Source: Paraphaeosphaeria minitans (lineage: Eukaryota; Ascomycota; Dothideomycetes; Pleosporales; Didymosphaeriaceae). Taken from it: a DNA stretch of 64,000 nt. Of the stretch, positions 12,001 through 22,564 are shown piece after piece. A program made the position numbers and the translations under genes. The DNA lies in the NCBI GenBank assembly GCA_015832175.1, contig WJXW01000002.1, forward strand, positions 2,728,001-2,792,000. Reading direction: 5' to 3'. The notes under the pieces are model-generated. The model was not told the DNA's origin. It saw only the letters and a list, made by a program, of their open reading frames with translations, and made no database searches. Each line of letters starts with the position of its first letter. Within the stretch, counting starts at the first letter, position 1.

Positions 12001-14140
12001 AGGTAATCTTAGAGGTGATCTGTTAAGTAATTAAGAGATATCTAGTAGCTACTAGAACACTACTAGGAGAGCTAGCCTACTAGAATCTAGGTATTTAATA
12101 CCCTATTTATTAGTAGAAACTAATTAGGTTACTAATTAACCTAGCGTAGATAACTTAATTACGCTAGATAAAGCAAATAACCTACTAGCGCGCTAAAGGC
12201 GAAGGCAGATCTATCTAGAGGTAAGTAGAATAAGTAGGCGAAATTGTAGTAAAGCACTAGAAATTAACTAACTAATAAATTGCTATCTGCTATTACAAAG
12301 ATTAGGGAAGCAAAATAATTAGGACAATTAGCTAGAGGGTAGGTAGAAGCTAGGTGCTTATACACTAATTACTAATTATCTTTAAAGTAATCTTAATATA
12401 ATATTAGAGTACACATTTATACTAAGAGTAGTAGAGGCCTAGTCTAAGTAAGAAGAATATATTACACTAAATATAATAGTATTTACTTTTATACTTAGAA
12501 AGGCGCCTAGAGCGTCTTATACAACTTAGACTTATAGAGATAAGCTTACACTATAGCTAACCTTATAGAAACACCTTTATAATTATCTATATAAGAAGCT
12601 ATTCCTCTTTGCCGCTTATAAGGAGATTTTAACTTTATAAAATAAAGGTACCTAGATAGAGATTAAATAATTAGAGGTATTAGAGTAACTGCTCCCTTTA
12701 AAGTGGGTCTTTACCTATAAGTTTAATTAAAATAGATACTTTAAAAAGTGTAAAGCTTAAATTATTATAAGAGGAGATCTTTAGAAAAAGAATACTCTCT
12801 ACTCTACCTATACTACTACTCTAGTAGTAAGATCTTTTTATTTAGCTGTAGCTCTAGCAGTAGAATTTAATCTAGAAATCTTATAATTTAATATAGTAGG
12901 AGTGTTTCTAAATACTCTTATTACAGCCGCTAATTTAGTAACTTATAAATTACCTAATAGTTTTAAAAAGCTAAGAAAGTGTATAAGATTAAATTAAGCT
13001 TTGTATAACTTAAAGAGATTCACTACTTCTTTAGTATAAGGAATTTATAGGATTACTTTAATCTTATAGACTCTTAGCTTCGCTAGAAGAGCTATACTTT
13101 TTCTTTAATAGTGATTAAAGTATTCTTATTCTATTTTATATTAATAATATTCTTCTTCTCTATTATAAGAGTAAAGAGAAAAAAGCCCTAGATTTTAAAA
13201 AGAAGATCGCGAACAAATACAAAATTAAATTAAAAGGACTAGTAGAGTAGTTCCTAGGTGTTTAAGTCATTAGGGACAGAGAAGTAAGATTAATTTCTCT
13301 AGTCTATAATACCTACATTAATAAGATTATAAAAAAGTTTAACTTTTTAAACTCTAGGAGCTTCCCTCCTACACCTCTATTAGTAGAAGATCTTATTTTA
13401 AGCATAGGAGAAGCTACTCCTTAAAAAATAAAGCTCTTTTAAGAAGAGGTAAGATTAGCTCTCTATATAGTAATTATACTACGCCTAGATATAGCTTTTG
13501 CAGTGTTAAAGCTATCACACTTTCTAACAAATCTAAGTAAAGAACACTTTACTACTATTAACTATGTAATCCTTTACCTCTATTAAACTAGATAGTAGGC
13601 TATAGTCTTTAGTGGCTATAATAGACCTAATCTACTAATATATAGAGATGCCTCTTTTACTAATAATCTAATATCACGGCGATCTTCTTATAGATATATT
13701 ATCCTATTATTTAGAGGAGCTATCCTATAGAAAGCAGCTTAATAGAACATAATTACTACTTTAATAATAGAAGTAGAGCTTCTAGCGCTTAAATATATAA
13801 GTAAAGAAGCTATAGTAATTAAGAGATTCTTTACTAAGCTTACTCTAGATCTAGGACTTTTATAGAAAGTCTATTGCGACAATCTTTAAACTATTCATTT
13901 AGTAATTAGAAAGAACGAAAGAATTACTACTTAACTACGCTATATAGATATTTAGAATATGTAGTTATAGTAAGAGTATACGATAGGATTGTTTTAAGCA
14001 GAATATCTTCTAACTAGCAAAATGCCAGCAGATAGCCTCATAAAGGCTCTCACTTATTAGCAGTTTAATAGATTTAAAAGGCTATTAAATCTGTAAAATA
14101 CGAGCACAATAATCACAGAACAAGAGTAGGTAAGTAGAGA
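9030..14140 (+). pseudogene. pol: CopA-1 gag-pol polyprotein remnant
   Basis: Ty1/copia polyprotein with numerous TAA/TAG at Gln or Trp positions and several frame changes near the 5' end. A protease-like DSAT motif, in the context LECIILDSATAVHLVNN, starts near 10269. The integrase lies at about 10880-11260, with the second Asp changed in YQNNN and Glu kept in NSAVERVG. RT starts near 12600 (LKWVFTYKF-like block near 12695). The YVDD box is read as YINN near 13140. RNase H lies at about 13560-14060 and ends TSKMPADSLIKAL, matching the copia KMPADGLTKAL-type end. It is non-functional. Confidence 0.92.
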
Positions 14141-14159
14141 ATTAATCTGTTAACTACCT

Positions 14160-14250
14160 AGAATTATTAATTTAGAGCCAGGAAACAAGAAAAGAAAAGA
14201 AAAGAAAGAAAAGATTAGAGGGAGAATAGGAATTAGAGGAAGAGAAGATT
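14160..14250 (+). repeat. GA-rich tract in the CopA 3' region
   Basis: A run of A/G-rich repeats (AAAAGAAAAG units) follows the end of pol. The same tract is found in the other CopA copies (about 20080-20125 and 26385-26415, as the complementary pyrimidine run). It could act as an internal polypurine tract, but this is inferred only from composition. Confidence 0.55.
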
Positions 14251-14470
14251 AAGCGCTAGTAAAGGGCTTATATACTCTACCGCCTATCTAATTATTAAGC
14301 GCTAAATGCGCTCCTTTCTTACTACTTATTTCTCTTACTACTACTCCTTCCTAATTAAAACGCGCCTACCTATTGTACTTACTAGCTAGTAAGAGCGGGG
14401 AAATTACCTTACAGTTAATAGGAAGTGAGTAAAAAGAGTAGTAGAATAAAAGCGTTTACACTCTAGGCCT

Positions 14471-14740
14471 TTATGCCACGCTTATGAGCTCCTAACCTAC
14501 CAGAAGAAGAGATTCTAGACACGATTTATAATAGGATTTATAATTTAAAAGATAAACAGCGATTATTTTGCTATTATAATAAATAGGGGGTGATAGAATC
14601 GCTGTTCTTAAGATAAGGAGATTTAGAAGAATAATTCTTAATAGTAATTTAATCTTTAAACAGCCTTTAGATGGTTTTTTAAAGATCTTTATAAAGGATT
14701 TAGACAATTATAGATTACTTCTTAGAATAGGTGATCTGCT
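14471..14740 (+). pseudogene. CopA-1 small 3' reading frame
   Basis: Downstream of pol, a plus-strand frame opens with ATG (MPRL...) and reads EEEILDTI, then a Gln-rich, Leu/Ile-spaced stretch. Its stops are all TAA, TAG or TGA at likely Gln/Arg/Trp positions, up to a point close to the polypurine tract. The residue pattern suggests a short helical or coiled-coil protein of about 90 residues. The opposite strand is open for 71 codons (14492-14707). Both frames are kept in CopA-3, so which strand was coding is not settled; I favour the sense strand because its stops are all explained by RIP. Confidence 0.4.
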
Positions 14741-14749
14741 TTAAGTAAT

Positions 14750-14762
14750 TACCTAGGGGGTG
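14750..14762 (+). promoter_or_regulatory. CopA-1 polypurine tract
   Basis: CCTAGGGGGTG directly precedes the 3' LTR. The complementary run CACCCCCTAGG follows the LTRs at 18447 and 25262, as expected for minus-strand copies. Confidence 0.7.
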
Positions 14763-14957
14763 TGTTAAAGTAAAACACTTACTTTTATAATTCTTTCTAG
14801 ATCCACTAATTCATATCACAGGATTCTTGCTAAGAGGCTTGTTTCTTTTATATATAGTCTGCCTTTTCAGCATCCTTTCCTACAATTAGCTATTTGTATT
14901 CTTTACAACTCTGCTCCTAAATATCCTGTAATAGTTCGAGCCCTTTTTACCACAACA
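14763..14957 (+). repeat. CopA-1 3' LTR
   Basis: It runs from TGTTAAAG to CCACAACA, 195 bp, followed by TSD ATAGG and then resumed GypA sequence. Confidence 0.93.
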
Positions 14958-14962
14958 ATAGG

Positions 14963-17900
14963 GTAGGTAATAAATAGGTTAGTAATAGGTTCTCCTGTGC
15001 GTAATCTGCCCTTCTTAATAGTCTATCTGCTAGGTTTGTTTTCCCTAGGCGGTGTTTTACTTTAAAATTAAAAGCTACTAGGTATATCGCCTATTATACT
15101 TATTATAGGTTTAGCTTCTATATAGCGCGTATACTACGTAAGTTATTATAATTACTTAGGACTTAAATTATGTACTAGGTGCTATCTAAATAATATCTCT
15201 ATTGCTTAAAGTAGTAGATAATAGTAAGGAGCTTAAAGTTATATATCTTATAATTTAGCTCTACTACTTAAAGTTTTCTTAATATAAAAGTAACTAGATG
15301 CCACTTCTAGTCCTTAAATAGCTATAAAAAGATACTATATATCACAAAAGTAAATACGTTAGTCTCTAATTAGATTAGTAGGGCAGGGTTAAAGTAGCGT
15401 AGAATAGGCGCGCTTAAGAAGCATATTTTAAGTATTTTAAAAGTATTATTAGCTTCTACTAACTATTAGAACACTTAGTTCTTCTTAAGTAGGTCTAAAA
15501 GAGGAGTAGTTTCTTACGTATATACCTTAATAAATTGCCTATAAAAGTTTATAAAGCTTAGAAATAACTAGAGCTCTTAGATACTAGTTACCTATAGCTA
15601 TTCTGTAATAGTTACTATACACGCAGAATTAGCGCAGATTCCTTACGTAGTTATAATAAAACTAAGGAAGTGGACTTCGCCTAAGGCAAATATACACTTA
15701 GTTAAATTAATAAAAAGTTTAGCCTTACGCAGTAATTTAAGCACAGTGTAAATAGTGCACTAATAAAATGTAAGATCCTTATTATAGGTATAGATAAGTA
15801 TATTATCTAGGTACATAATATATATATAATCTAGGTGTAGTGCTAGTGCCTTATTAATATAGGCCTAGAAGCTTAGAAGGGTATTAGTTAAGCTAAATAA
15901 TATTACTAAGTATTTAAAGTGGCTATATTAAGTTTAGAATATAGTTTTCTACTTTTCTCTTGCCTAGATCTAAATTCTGTAGTAGGTGTTGGGAAGATTA
16001 AGGGTTATATAGTAGTATACGCCTAATAGGTGGTTAAGCGTCTCTCTAACTAAAGGTAGTAGATAACAATTCTTAATAGTAATTATATTAAGGCCCTAAT
16101 AATCTACGTAAAGCTATAGTGTACTATCTTTCTTAAGGATAAATAGAATTAGTGCTCTAGCTAGGCTAGTGCTATGCCTAATTTATCCTTTTTTTAAGGC
16201 ATCTTCTAGATACTCCTAAAGTACCTTAAGCTCCCGCTCTAAGAAATTATAGAGTAGTCTATAAGGAGGTTCCTTTCCCTCTATAATAGGGATAGCGTGA
16301 TTAGACTCCTTAAAATTTAGTAGAGTAGACGCTACTTTTTTATTAAATATATTACTATATTCGCGTAATGCGTTAGGAATACGCAGTACTTACGCTATAT
16401 ACACTTTATTAATATACGCTAAGTGCTCTAAGCTTACACTAGTTATCTATAAGACCCTTAGGAGAAATAAATCTAAGCTAGTATACTTTATGTTATCTTT
16501 AAAGTTCCTTATAGTAATAAGCTGTATTAAAGCTGTAGTATAGCCCTAACGCTATGTTTATAAGCTGTAATTAAAGTAGATATTACCTTCTTATAGGAAG
16601 GGGTTACTATGTAGAAGAGGGATCCCTTCCTTATTAACGCTATAGATAGTAGTTTTTATTCTACACTCTACCCCTATATTATCTATAATACGCACCTAGA
16701 GCGTATAAGTAGCGTAGGTACTTTGCCTTTAGGCCCTAATTTATCCTAGTTTAGGGAGCTTAGCCCCTTTAATAGGCTTTAGATTTATTTTAATAGCAAT
16801 AATCTAGCTAATTAGGCTAATATTAGCCTATAGGTTAAGAATTATTTAGAGTTTCTTCTCTAGACCTATATCTCTAGCTGCGCTATACGTGCGCTTTATA
16901 CCTAGTAAGATATAAATTAGTAGGCGCCTTACTATACCTAGGTTATAAGTAAGGCTTAGCCTTTTCCCGCATAGTTTACTTATATAGAAATCTAGTTAGG
17001 ATTACTACCTTTATATTTATTAGTACAGTAGCTAGTTTTATAGCACTTATAGTAGGTAACACTTTTCTTGTCTTAGGTCTTACTATTACCTTTAGATATT
17101 TAGCAGTTTAGCGTAGTATTCTTAGATTTCTTTAATATATAACGTAGGTTTAACTCCTACGTTATAGGTGCGCGGCGTAGGTTTTACTTAAGCGTAGAGC
17201 CTAAAGTAATAAGGTCTTCCCTAGTTACAGGCACCTAATAGTAGTTAGTAATAGCCTTCTATAGCTTAGGTTTAAGCTTAGAGAAAAAGTGCTATACCTT
17301 TTACTTCTTAGTGTAAGGTGTAAGTTAATCTTTAAAGATATTAAGGTAGGTTATAAAGGAGTAAATAGTTTAGTCTCTTTACTATATTACTTAAGTATAT
17401 ACTATAGCTGCTTTTAGGCTATAATTTACTAGGTCTAAAAGTAAGTTAAGTATATACTACTTAAAGTACTTCTAGGTAGGTGTTTCTTTCTTAGTTTTAA
17501 AGGTGCGCTTATAGTGTATATACTATAGTTCTCTTAGGTCGCCTTTAAGGTACTATATTACTTAAACAACTTTATCTCTATCTTACACAAATTCTTATAG
17601 TAAAAGGCAAAAAGCCACCTTATAAGAATAGAAGAATTTATAATACTCTTTAAAGTTCTTACCTCTATATTTAGTAGGGTCCTTAAGTTAAAGTGTATAC
17701 TTAACGTATATTACTACGTGTGCTATAGGCGCGTCTTACTTATGTGTGTTAGTAGATAGGATTTTAATGTTCTTAGGAATAGCTACTACGCTAGGGGTTT
17801 AGCTTATACTTTTAAGTTAAGAGATTTTATCTTCTAAGGCACAAAGTTAATATATAGTACGAAGCTTATTACACTTCTTTTTAGTAACTAGGAGGCGCTA

Positions 17901-18060
17901 CTTAAGTGTTAAAAGTAGGCTTAAGTTATGTGTTGCTAGCTCTCCTCCTATATACTAGGTAAGAAGGTCTTTACTGCCTTTAGGGGCTTTAGGTAAGGTC
18001 TACCCCCTACTAGTAGCTTATATAACTCTAAGAGCTATCCTTAGACTATTATAGGAGAAG
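14963..18060 (-). pseudogene. gag-pol: GypA-1 gag and pol 5' part: gag, PR, RT, RNase H
   Basis: Minus-strand continuation of GypA-1 above CopA-1. Gag occupies about 18050-16980, with a CCHC zinc-knuckle region near 17020-17065 whose His and last Cys positions read as Tyr. A retropepsin-like region lies near 16740-16490. RT follows, with the YLDN box at 15802-15813, and then RNase H to 14963. Stops are all of the RIP type. Apart from the CopA-1 insertion the order and spacing equal those of GypA-3. Confidence 0.85.
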
Positions 18061-18068
18061 TATTATTA

Positions 18069-18284
18069 TATAAAGTCTAGTTATAGGTAATAGTACTTAC
18101 TTCACACTAGGAAGGATAGTAAAAGGATAACTCTAGTAATATTAATAGAATAATACTTGTCTTATACAGAGTTAGTGCGTAGCGTAGGTTTTATACAGCT
18201 AGCTTACTTAGTGCACAGACCCTCTATAAGGCCTTGGCGCTAGATACTACAACACCACAATAATATCGTGATCTACCTGTTATA
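18069..18284 (-). repeat. GypA-1 5' LTR (216 bp)
   Basis: It reads TATAAAGTC...CTGTTATA on the plus strand, followed by TSD GATAT. The adjoining internal bases (TATTATTA on the plus strand) show no clear tRNA-complementary primer site. Confidence 0.92.
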
Positions 18285-18447
18285 GATATTTAGGAGCAGA
18301 GTTATAAAGAATATAAATAGCTAATTATAGGAAAGGATACTAAAAGGGCAGACTATATATAAAAGAAACGAGCCTCTTAGTAAGAATCCTGTAATATAAA
18401 TTAGTAGATCTAGAAAGAATTATAGAAGTAAGTGTTTTACTTTAACA
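18285..18447 (-). repeat. CopA-3 3' LTR, right piece
   Basis: It starts with the second copy of GATAT and continues to CTTTAACA. It is followed by CACCCCCTAGG, the complement of the polypurine tract. Confidence 0.9.
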
Positions 18448-18502
18448 CACCCCCTAGGTAATCACTTAAAGTAAATTACCTATTCTAAGTAGTAATCTTT
18501 AA

Positions 18503-18718
18503 TTGTCTAAATCCTTTCTAAAGGTCTTTAAAAAACTATCTAAAGGCTATTTAAAGGTTAAAAAACTATTAAGAATTATTCTTCTAAATCTCCTTATCTT
18601 AAGAATAGCAATTCTATTACCCCCTATTTATTATAATAGTAAAACAATCACTGTTTATCTTTTAACTTACAAATCCTATTATGAATCGTGTCTAGAATTT
18701 CTTCTTCTAGTGGGTTAG
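18503..18718 (+). other. 71-codon open frame antisense to the CopA-3 3' frame
   Basis: An open plus-strand frame of 71 codons from ATG (MSKSFLKVFKKLSKG...) is homologous to the minus-strand frame at 14492-14707 of CopA-1. It is Lys-rich at the start and hydrophobic later. It overlaps the sense-strand frame described at 14471-14740. Its openness may only reflect the absence of Gln and Trp codons, so I list it without a function. Confidence 0.3.
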
Positions 18719-18966
18719 GAGCTTATAAGCGTAGTATAAAGGCCTAGAGCGTAAACACGTTTATTCTACTACTCTTTTTGCTTACTTCCTATTAACTGTA
18801 AAGTAATTTCCCCGCTCTTACTAGCTAGTAAGTATAATAGGTAGGCGCGTTTTAATTAGAAAAAAGTAGTAGTAAAAGAAATAAGTAGTAAGGAAGGAGC
18901 GTATTTAGCGCTTAATAATTAGATAGGCAGTAGAGTATATAAGCCCTTTGCTAGCGCTTAATCTTC

Positions 18967-20060
18967 TCTCTTTAATTCTTTACTTTTAACACTTTAACTT
19001 CCTATCTAATTTAAGCCTACTAGTTTAAGCCTTTAAATCCTACTACTTTATAGTAGGTTCTCTTCTTTTAATTATTACCTTACGCTCTTTTTGTTATTTA
19101 GAGCTTTGCTAACTTTTTTAGATATTTAATAACTTAGCTAAAGTACGTATAGTAAAGGCTATAAAAGCTACTAAATAAAGCTTCTAATCCTCCTACTAAG
19201 ATCTTTTTACTCCTCCTACTCTACTAGCTCTTCCTACTCTAGCTCTAGGCCTTTAGTAATTACTTAGTGCTCTTAAATAAGTAAGCTACTTAGGCTACTT
19301 AAAAGAAGCTCTAGTAGGAAAGAGTAATAAACGCTACTATAATAACGCTTTAAGCTTAAGTAGGCGCTGCTATACCTATTTTACCTACTCTTACACTACT
19401 ATATATAAAATTATTTTATTACTTTAGCTAATTTTACTAATTGTTTCTATAGCTAGCTGCATATTTAGACTCTAGCTATAGATTCTATCTACTATTAACT
19501 ATTAGAGGGTGCTAATATAAGCTTTTATTTTAAGATTCTTTCTAGGTTTAGCTAATACTTTTTATAGGAAAGGCTAATTACTAAGCTACGTAAAAGGGTT
19601 AAAGTAGTCTTATAAGCTTTTCTTCTTACTAGTAGTTAGGAGGAGTAAGCTTAGTATATAGCTACTATTCTACTCTTTCCCTCCTAGCTAATCTTTAGTA
19701 GAGAATAAAGTAATTACTCTCTTACCCTACCTATTAAGGAGTAGCGCAGTCGCAGCTAATATACTAATTAAAATAGCTAGATAAGTAGCCTATTAGCTCT
19801 AAAGTAGAGTAAAGGCTAGGTAAGTGCTTCTCCTCCTGCTAATTAGTAAAGGGGAGGCTAGAGTAAGCTATTACCTACTACTAATTAAAGGAGAGGTAGA
19901 GGAGGTAGATAGGGTAAGGAATTACCTACTATAGAGAGGAGGAGAGGAGGAGGATAGAGAGAATCTCCTACTACTAATTATAAAGGAGACTCTCACATCC
20001 CTATAATTAAGTAGAGGAGGAAAAGGGTTTATAAGCTTATAAATAAGCTTTTTAATCTCT
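18967..20060 (-). repeat. CopA-3 3' extension (about 1.1 kb)
   Basis: This segment is absent from CopA-1 and only about 570 bp long in the CopA at 25068-31879. The part missing from the latter (about 19191-19693) is bounded by CTAATC on both sides. On the minus strand a long frame with only RIP-type stops can be read (for example LYLVAFIAFTIRTLAKL and QKERKVIIKRRE). It looks protein-like, but I do not recognise it. The left half also holds purine-rich repeats around the motif CTGCTAATTA. Confidence 0.5.
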
Positions 20061-20229
20061 TTTTCCTCTAATTCCTATTCTCTTTTTAATTTTTTCTTTT
20101 TTTTCTTTTTCTTTTTTTTATTTCCTAGCTCTAAATTAATAATTCAAGGTAGTTAATAGATTAATTCTCTACTTACCTACTCTTATTCTATATTTATTAG
20201 GCTTATATCTTATAAATTTAATAGCTTTT

Positions 20230-20994
20230 TAAATCTATTAAACTGCTAATAAGTAAAAGCCTTTATAAGGCTATCTACTAGTATTTTACTAGTTAGAAGA
20301 TATTCTACTTAAAACAATCCTTTCCTATACTCTTACCACAACTATATATTCTAAATATCTATGTAGCGTAGTTAAGTAGTAATTCTTTTGTTCTTTCTAA
20401 TTACTAAATAAATAGTTTAAAGATTATTATAATAGACCTTCTATAAAGGTCCTAGATCTAGAGTAAGCTTAGTAAAGAATCTCTTAATTGCTATAGCTTC
20501 TTTACTTATATATTTAAGCGCTAGAAGCTCTACTTCTGTTATTAAAGTAGTAATTATATTCTATTAAGCTGCTTTCTATAGGATAGCTCCTCTAAACAAT
20601 AGGATAATATATCTATAGGAAGATCGCTGTAATATTAGATTATTAGCGAAAGAGGCATCTCCACATATTAGTAGATTAGGTCTATTATAGCCACTAAAGA
20701 CTATAGCCTACTATCTAGTTTAATAAAGGTAAAAGATTATATAGTTAATAGTAGCAAAGTGTTCTTTACTTAGATTTGTTAGAAAGTGTAATAGCTTTAA
20801 CACTACAAAGACTATATCTAGGCGTAGTATAATTACTGTGTAGAGAGCTAATCCCACCTCTTTTTAAAAGAGCTTTATTTGTTAAAGAGTGGCTTCTCCT
20901 ATGCTTAGAACGAGATCTTCTACTAATAGAGGTGTAGGAGGGAAGCTCCTAGAGTTTAAAAAATTAAACTTTTTTATAATCTTATTAATATAGG
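20230..20994 (-). pseudogene. pol: CopA-3 pol C-terminus (RT end, RNase H)
   Basis: Reverse complement of CopA-1 13300-14100. It contains the ALKYISKEA-like RNase H block and the PADSL-like C-terminus, and is cut by CopB-2 at 20994. Confidence 0.85.
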
Positions 20995-21232
20995 TGTTGG
21001 TTTGGCTTAATCTGCAATTAAGCATTTAAGGGTTAATAGTATACTATTATGTAAAGGGTAAGAAGTAGGTTTAATTAATTATGTCTAGTCTATCGTATAA
21101 AGGGGCACTAAGGGCTTTATAAAGTCTCTGCCTCTTAGCGCTAACCTAAGCAGTAGGTCCTTATACGGGTCCTTATAGGCAGGTAAGCCCCTATTTTACT
21201 TAGTGCTACTTGTACAATAAATTATATAGACA
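20995..21232 (-). repeat. CopB-2 3' LTR (238 bp)
   Basis: It runs from TGTTGGTTTGGC to ATATAGACA on the plus strand. It has the same length and sequence family as 573-810. Confidence 0.92.
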
Positions 21233-22564
21233 CTAGTAACTTTTCTTTTATATAATAGCCTATGTCTATTATACACTTCCCTTTCTTGTCCTTCTCTATC
21301 TATATAGTTGGCCTTCCCCCATTAGAATAGGTTATAAGGTAGGTGTAGTGTTATTATGTAGTAGAGGTCCTATTTATACCTGCTTTTATATAAATAGGCA
21401 GTAACAGGTAACCTGCTTAGTTCTTACCCTACCCCCTTATATAGTAGTAGAGCCGCATCACATAATAAGGCTTTTTTTAGGTATATGCCTTGTGCGTAAA
21501 CAGAAAGTAGGGTGTTAAGTAATATAATACTTAGCACTAGGTCTTAGTAAGTAGGTATAAAAGGATATCTCCTAGCTCCCCTAAACCTTCTCTCCTTTAT
21601 CCTACTTTAACGTACGTGTACCTTCCTCCCTTTTTACTTTATTCTTTTTAGTGTCCTAGTGTCTAGTAGCTAGTACTCTATTACTAGTAAATGTATATAG
21701 CTTTTTTGTACAATACTAATTTTTAATAAGATATATATATATACACGCACTTACTCTTACTATTATATAATAGCTAATAACGCTATTAGTCTATTAGGCG
21801 CTAGTGCCTTTACTGCTAGTGTTTTTGTGCTAGTTATTATAGGCTAGACTAGATTGTATATCTAGGTTAACCTCCCTACTAGTTCGCCTAGTATAAGGGC
21901 CTTTATACAGAGCCTAGTAGTAGACGTATAATAAATCCTCTAAAGTATCTTTATTTTATTATACAATGCTAATAGGTGTAGGATAAAGAGGCTAAGGTAG
22001 TCTAGATACCCTTCTAGGACATTATTATATAAATCCTAGTTAGTATAAACCTCTAGCGGTAGGCTACTTATATTATATAATATAAAGGATATTAGTAAGT
22101 AGTGCTTATCTAGTTGCGCAGCCAAGTTTAGAATAAGTCTTATACTTACTTATACAGCACTACTAATACTAGTAATTAGGTGTTCCTAGATTATTGTGCA
22201 ATCCTAGGCTATAAGTCTAGATTATATAGTACCTATGTGTAGAAGTCGCATAGTGCTTGTTGTAAGCGTTGTATATAAGGGGGGGTAAATGTCTTTGTTG
22301 TATAAAGGGGTAGGTGGGCCTAGTCTTTAGATATCTAAAATATTAATATAGAAAATGTGTTTTTTAATATCTTTATATAATCTCTTACAATATGTTCCCT
22401 CTCTTGTAATAAAACTATAATGTTAAATTAGTAGTAGGGCTATATAGCCTAAAAATAAATATGTCTATGCGAAGTTATAGTAAGTTAGACAGAAAAAGAA
22501 ATATTTTTTTTTTTTTTAAAATAGTAAGTAAAATAATAAAAGAAATATTATGTAGCACAGTAGT
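21233..22564 (-). other. CopB-2 long 3' non-coding region
   Basis: About 1.3 kb between pol and the LTR, whose left part is shared with 1-572. It includes a TA/CA microsatellite near 21730-21752 and a T-run at 22504-22517. No sense-strand protein was recognised. A plus-strand frame (about 21790-22330) has only TAA/TAG interruptions, but I have no independent support for it. Confidence 0.6.

Larger units (their letters stand above)
8724..14957 (+). mobile_element. CopA-1: full-length Ty1/copia retrotransposon (6,234 bp)
   Basis: Two 195-bp LTRs (8724-8918 and 14763-14957), TSD ATAGG, and copia-order pol on the plus strand with integrase before RT. It lacks about 570 bp of 3' sequence that the CopA at 25068-31879 has, and about 1.1 kb that CopA-3 has. 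It sits inside GypA-1, which sits inside CopA-3, so it is among the most deeply nested insertions here. Confidence 0.94.
5530..18284 (-). mobile_element. GypA-1: full-length gypsy chromovirus with CopA-1 nested inside
   Basis: Both LTRs are 216 bp (5530-5745 and 18069-18284), flanked by TSD GATAT (5525-5529 and 18285-18289). Without the CopA-1 insertion and its duplicated ATAGG the element is 6,516 bp. Coding runs on the minus strand: gag from about 18050, then PR, RT, RNase H, integrase and chromodomain down to about 7015. The antisense gene and polypurine tract precede the 3' LTR at the left end. It is inserted in the LTR of CopA-3. Confidence 0.93.
18285..20994 (-). mobile_element. CopA-3, left half: LTR remainder, 3' region and RNase H
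   Basis: 18290-18447 completes the 3' LTR begun at 5493. Then come the polypurine tract complement, the small 3' frame region (18500-18740), a long 3' extension (about 18967-20060) and the RNase H/RT C-terminal part of pol (about 20230-20994). The element is cut at 20994 by the CopB-2 LTR; the bases before the cut (ATAGG) correspond to GTAGG-like sequence at the same place in CopA-1. The rest of the element is probably part of 25068-31879. Confidence 0.88.

Noticed and set aside
14160..14250. CRISPR-like or satellite array
   Set aside because: The A/G-rich repeats are irregular and short, belong to the CopA 3' region, and show no spacer-repeat alternation.
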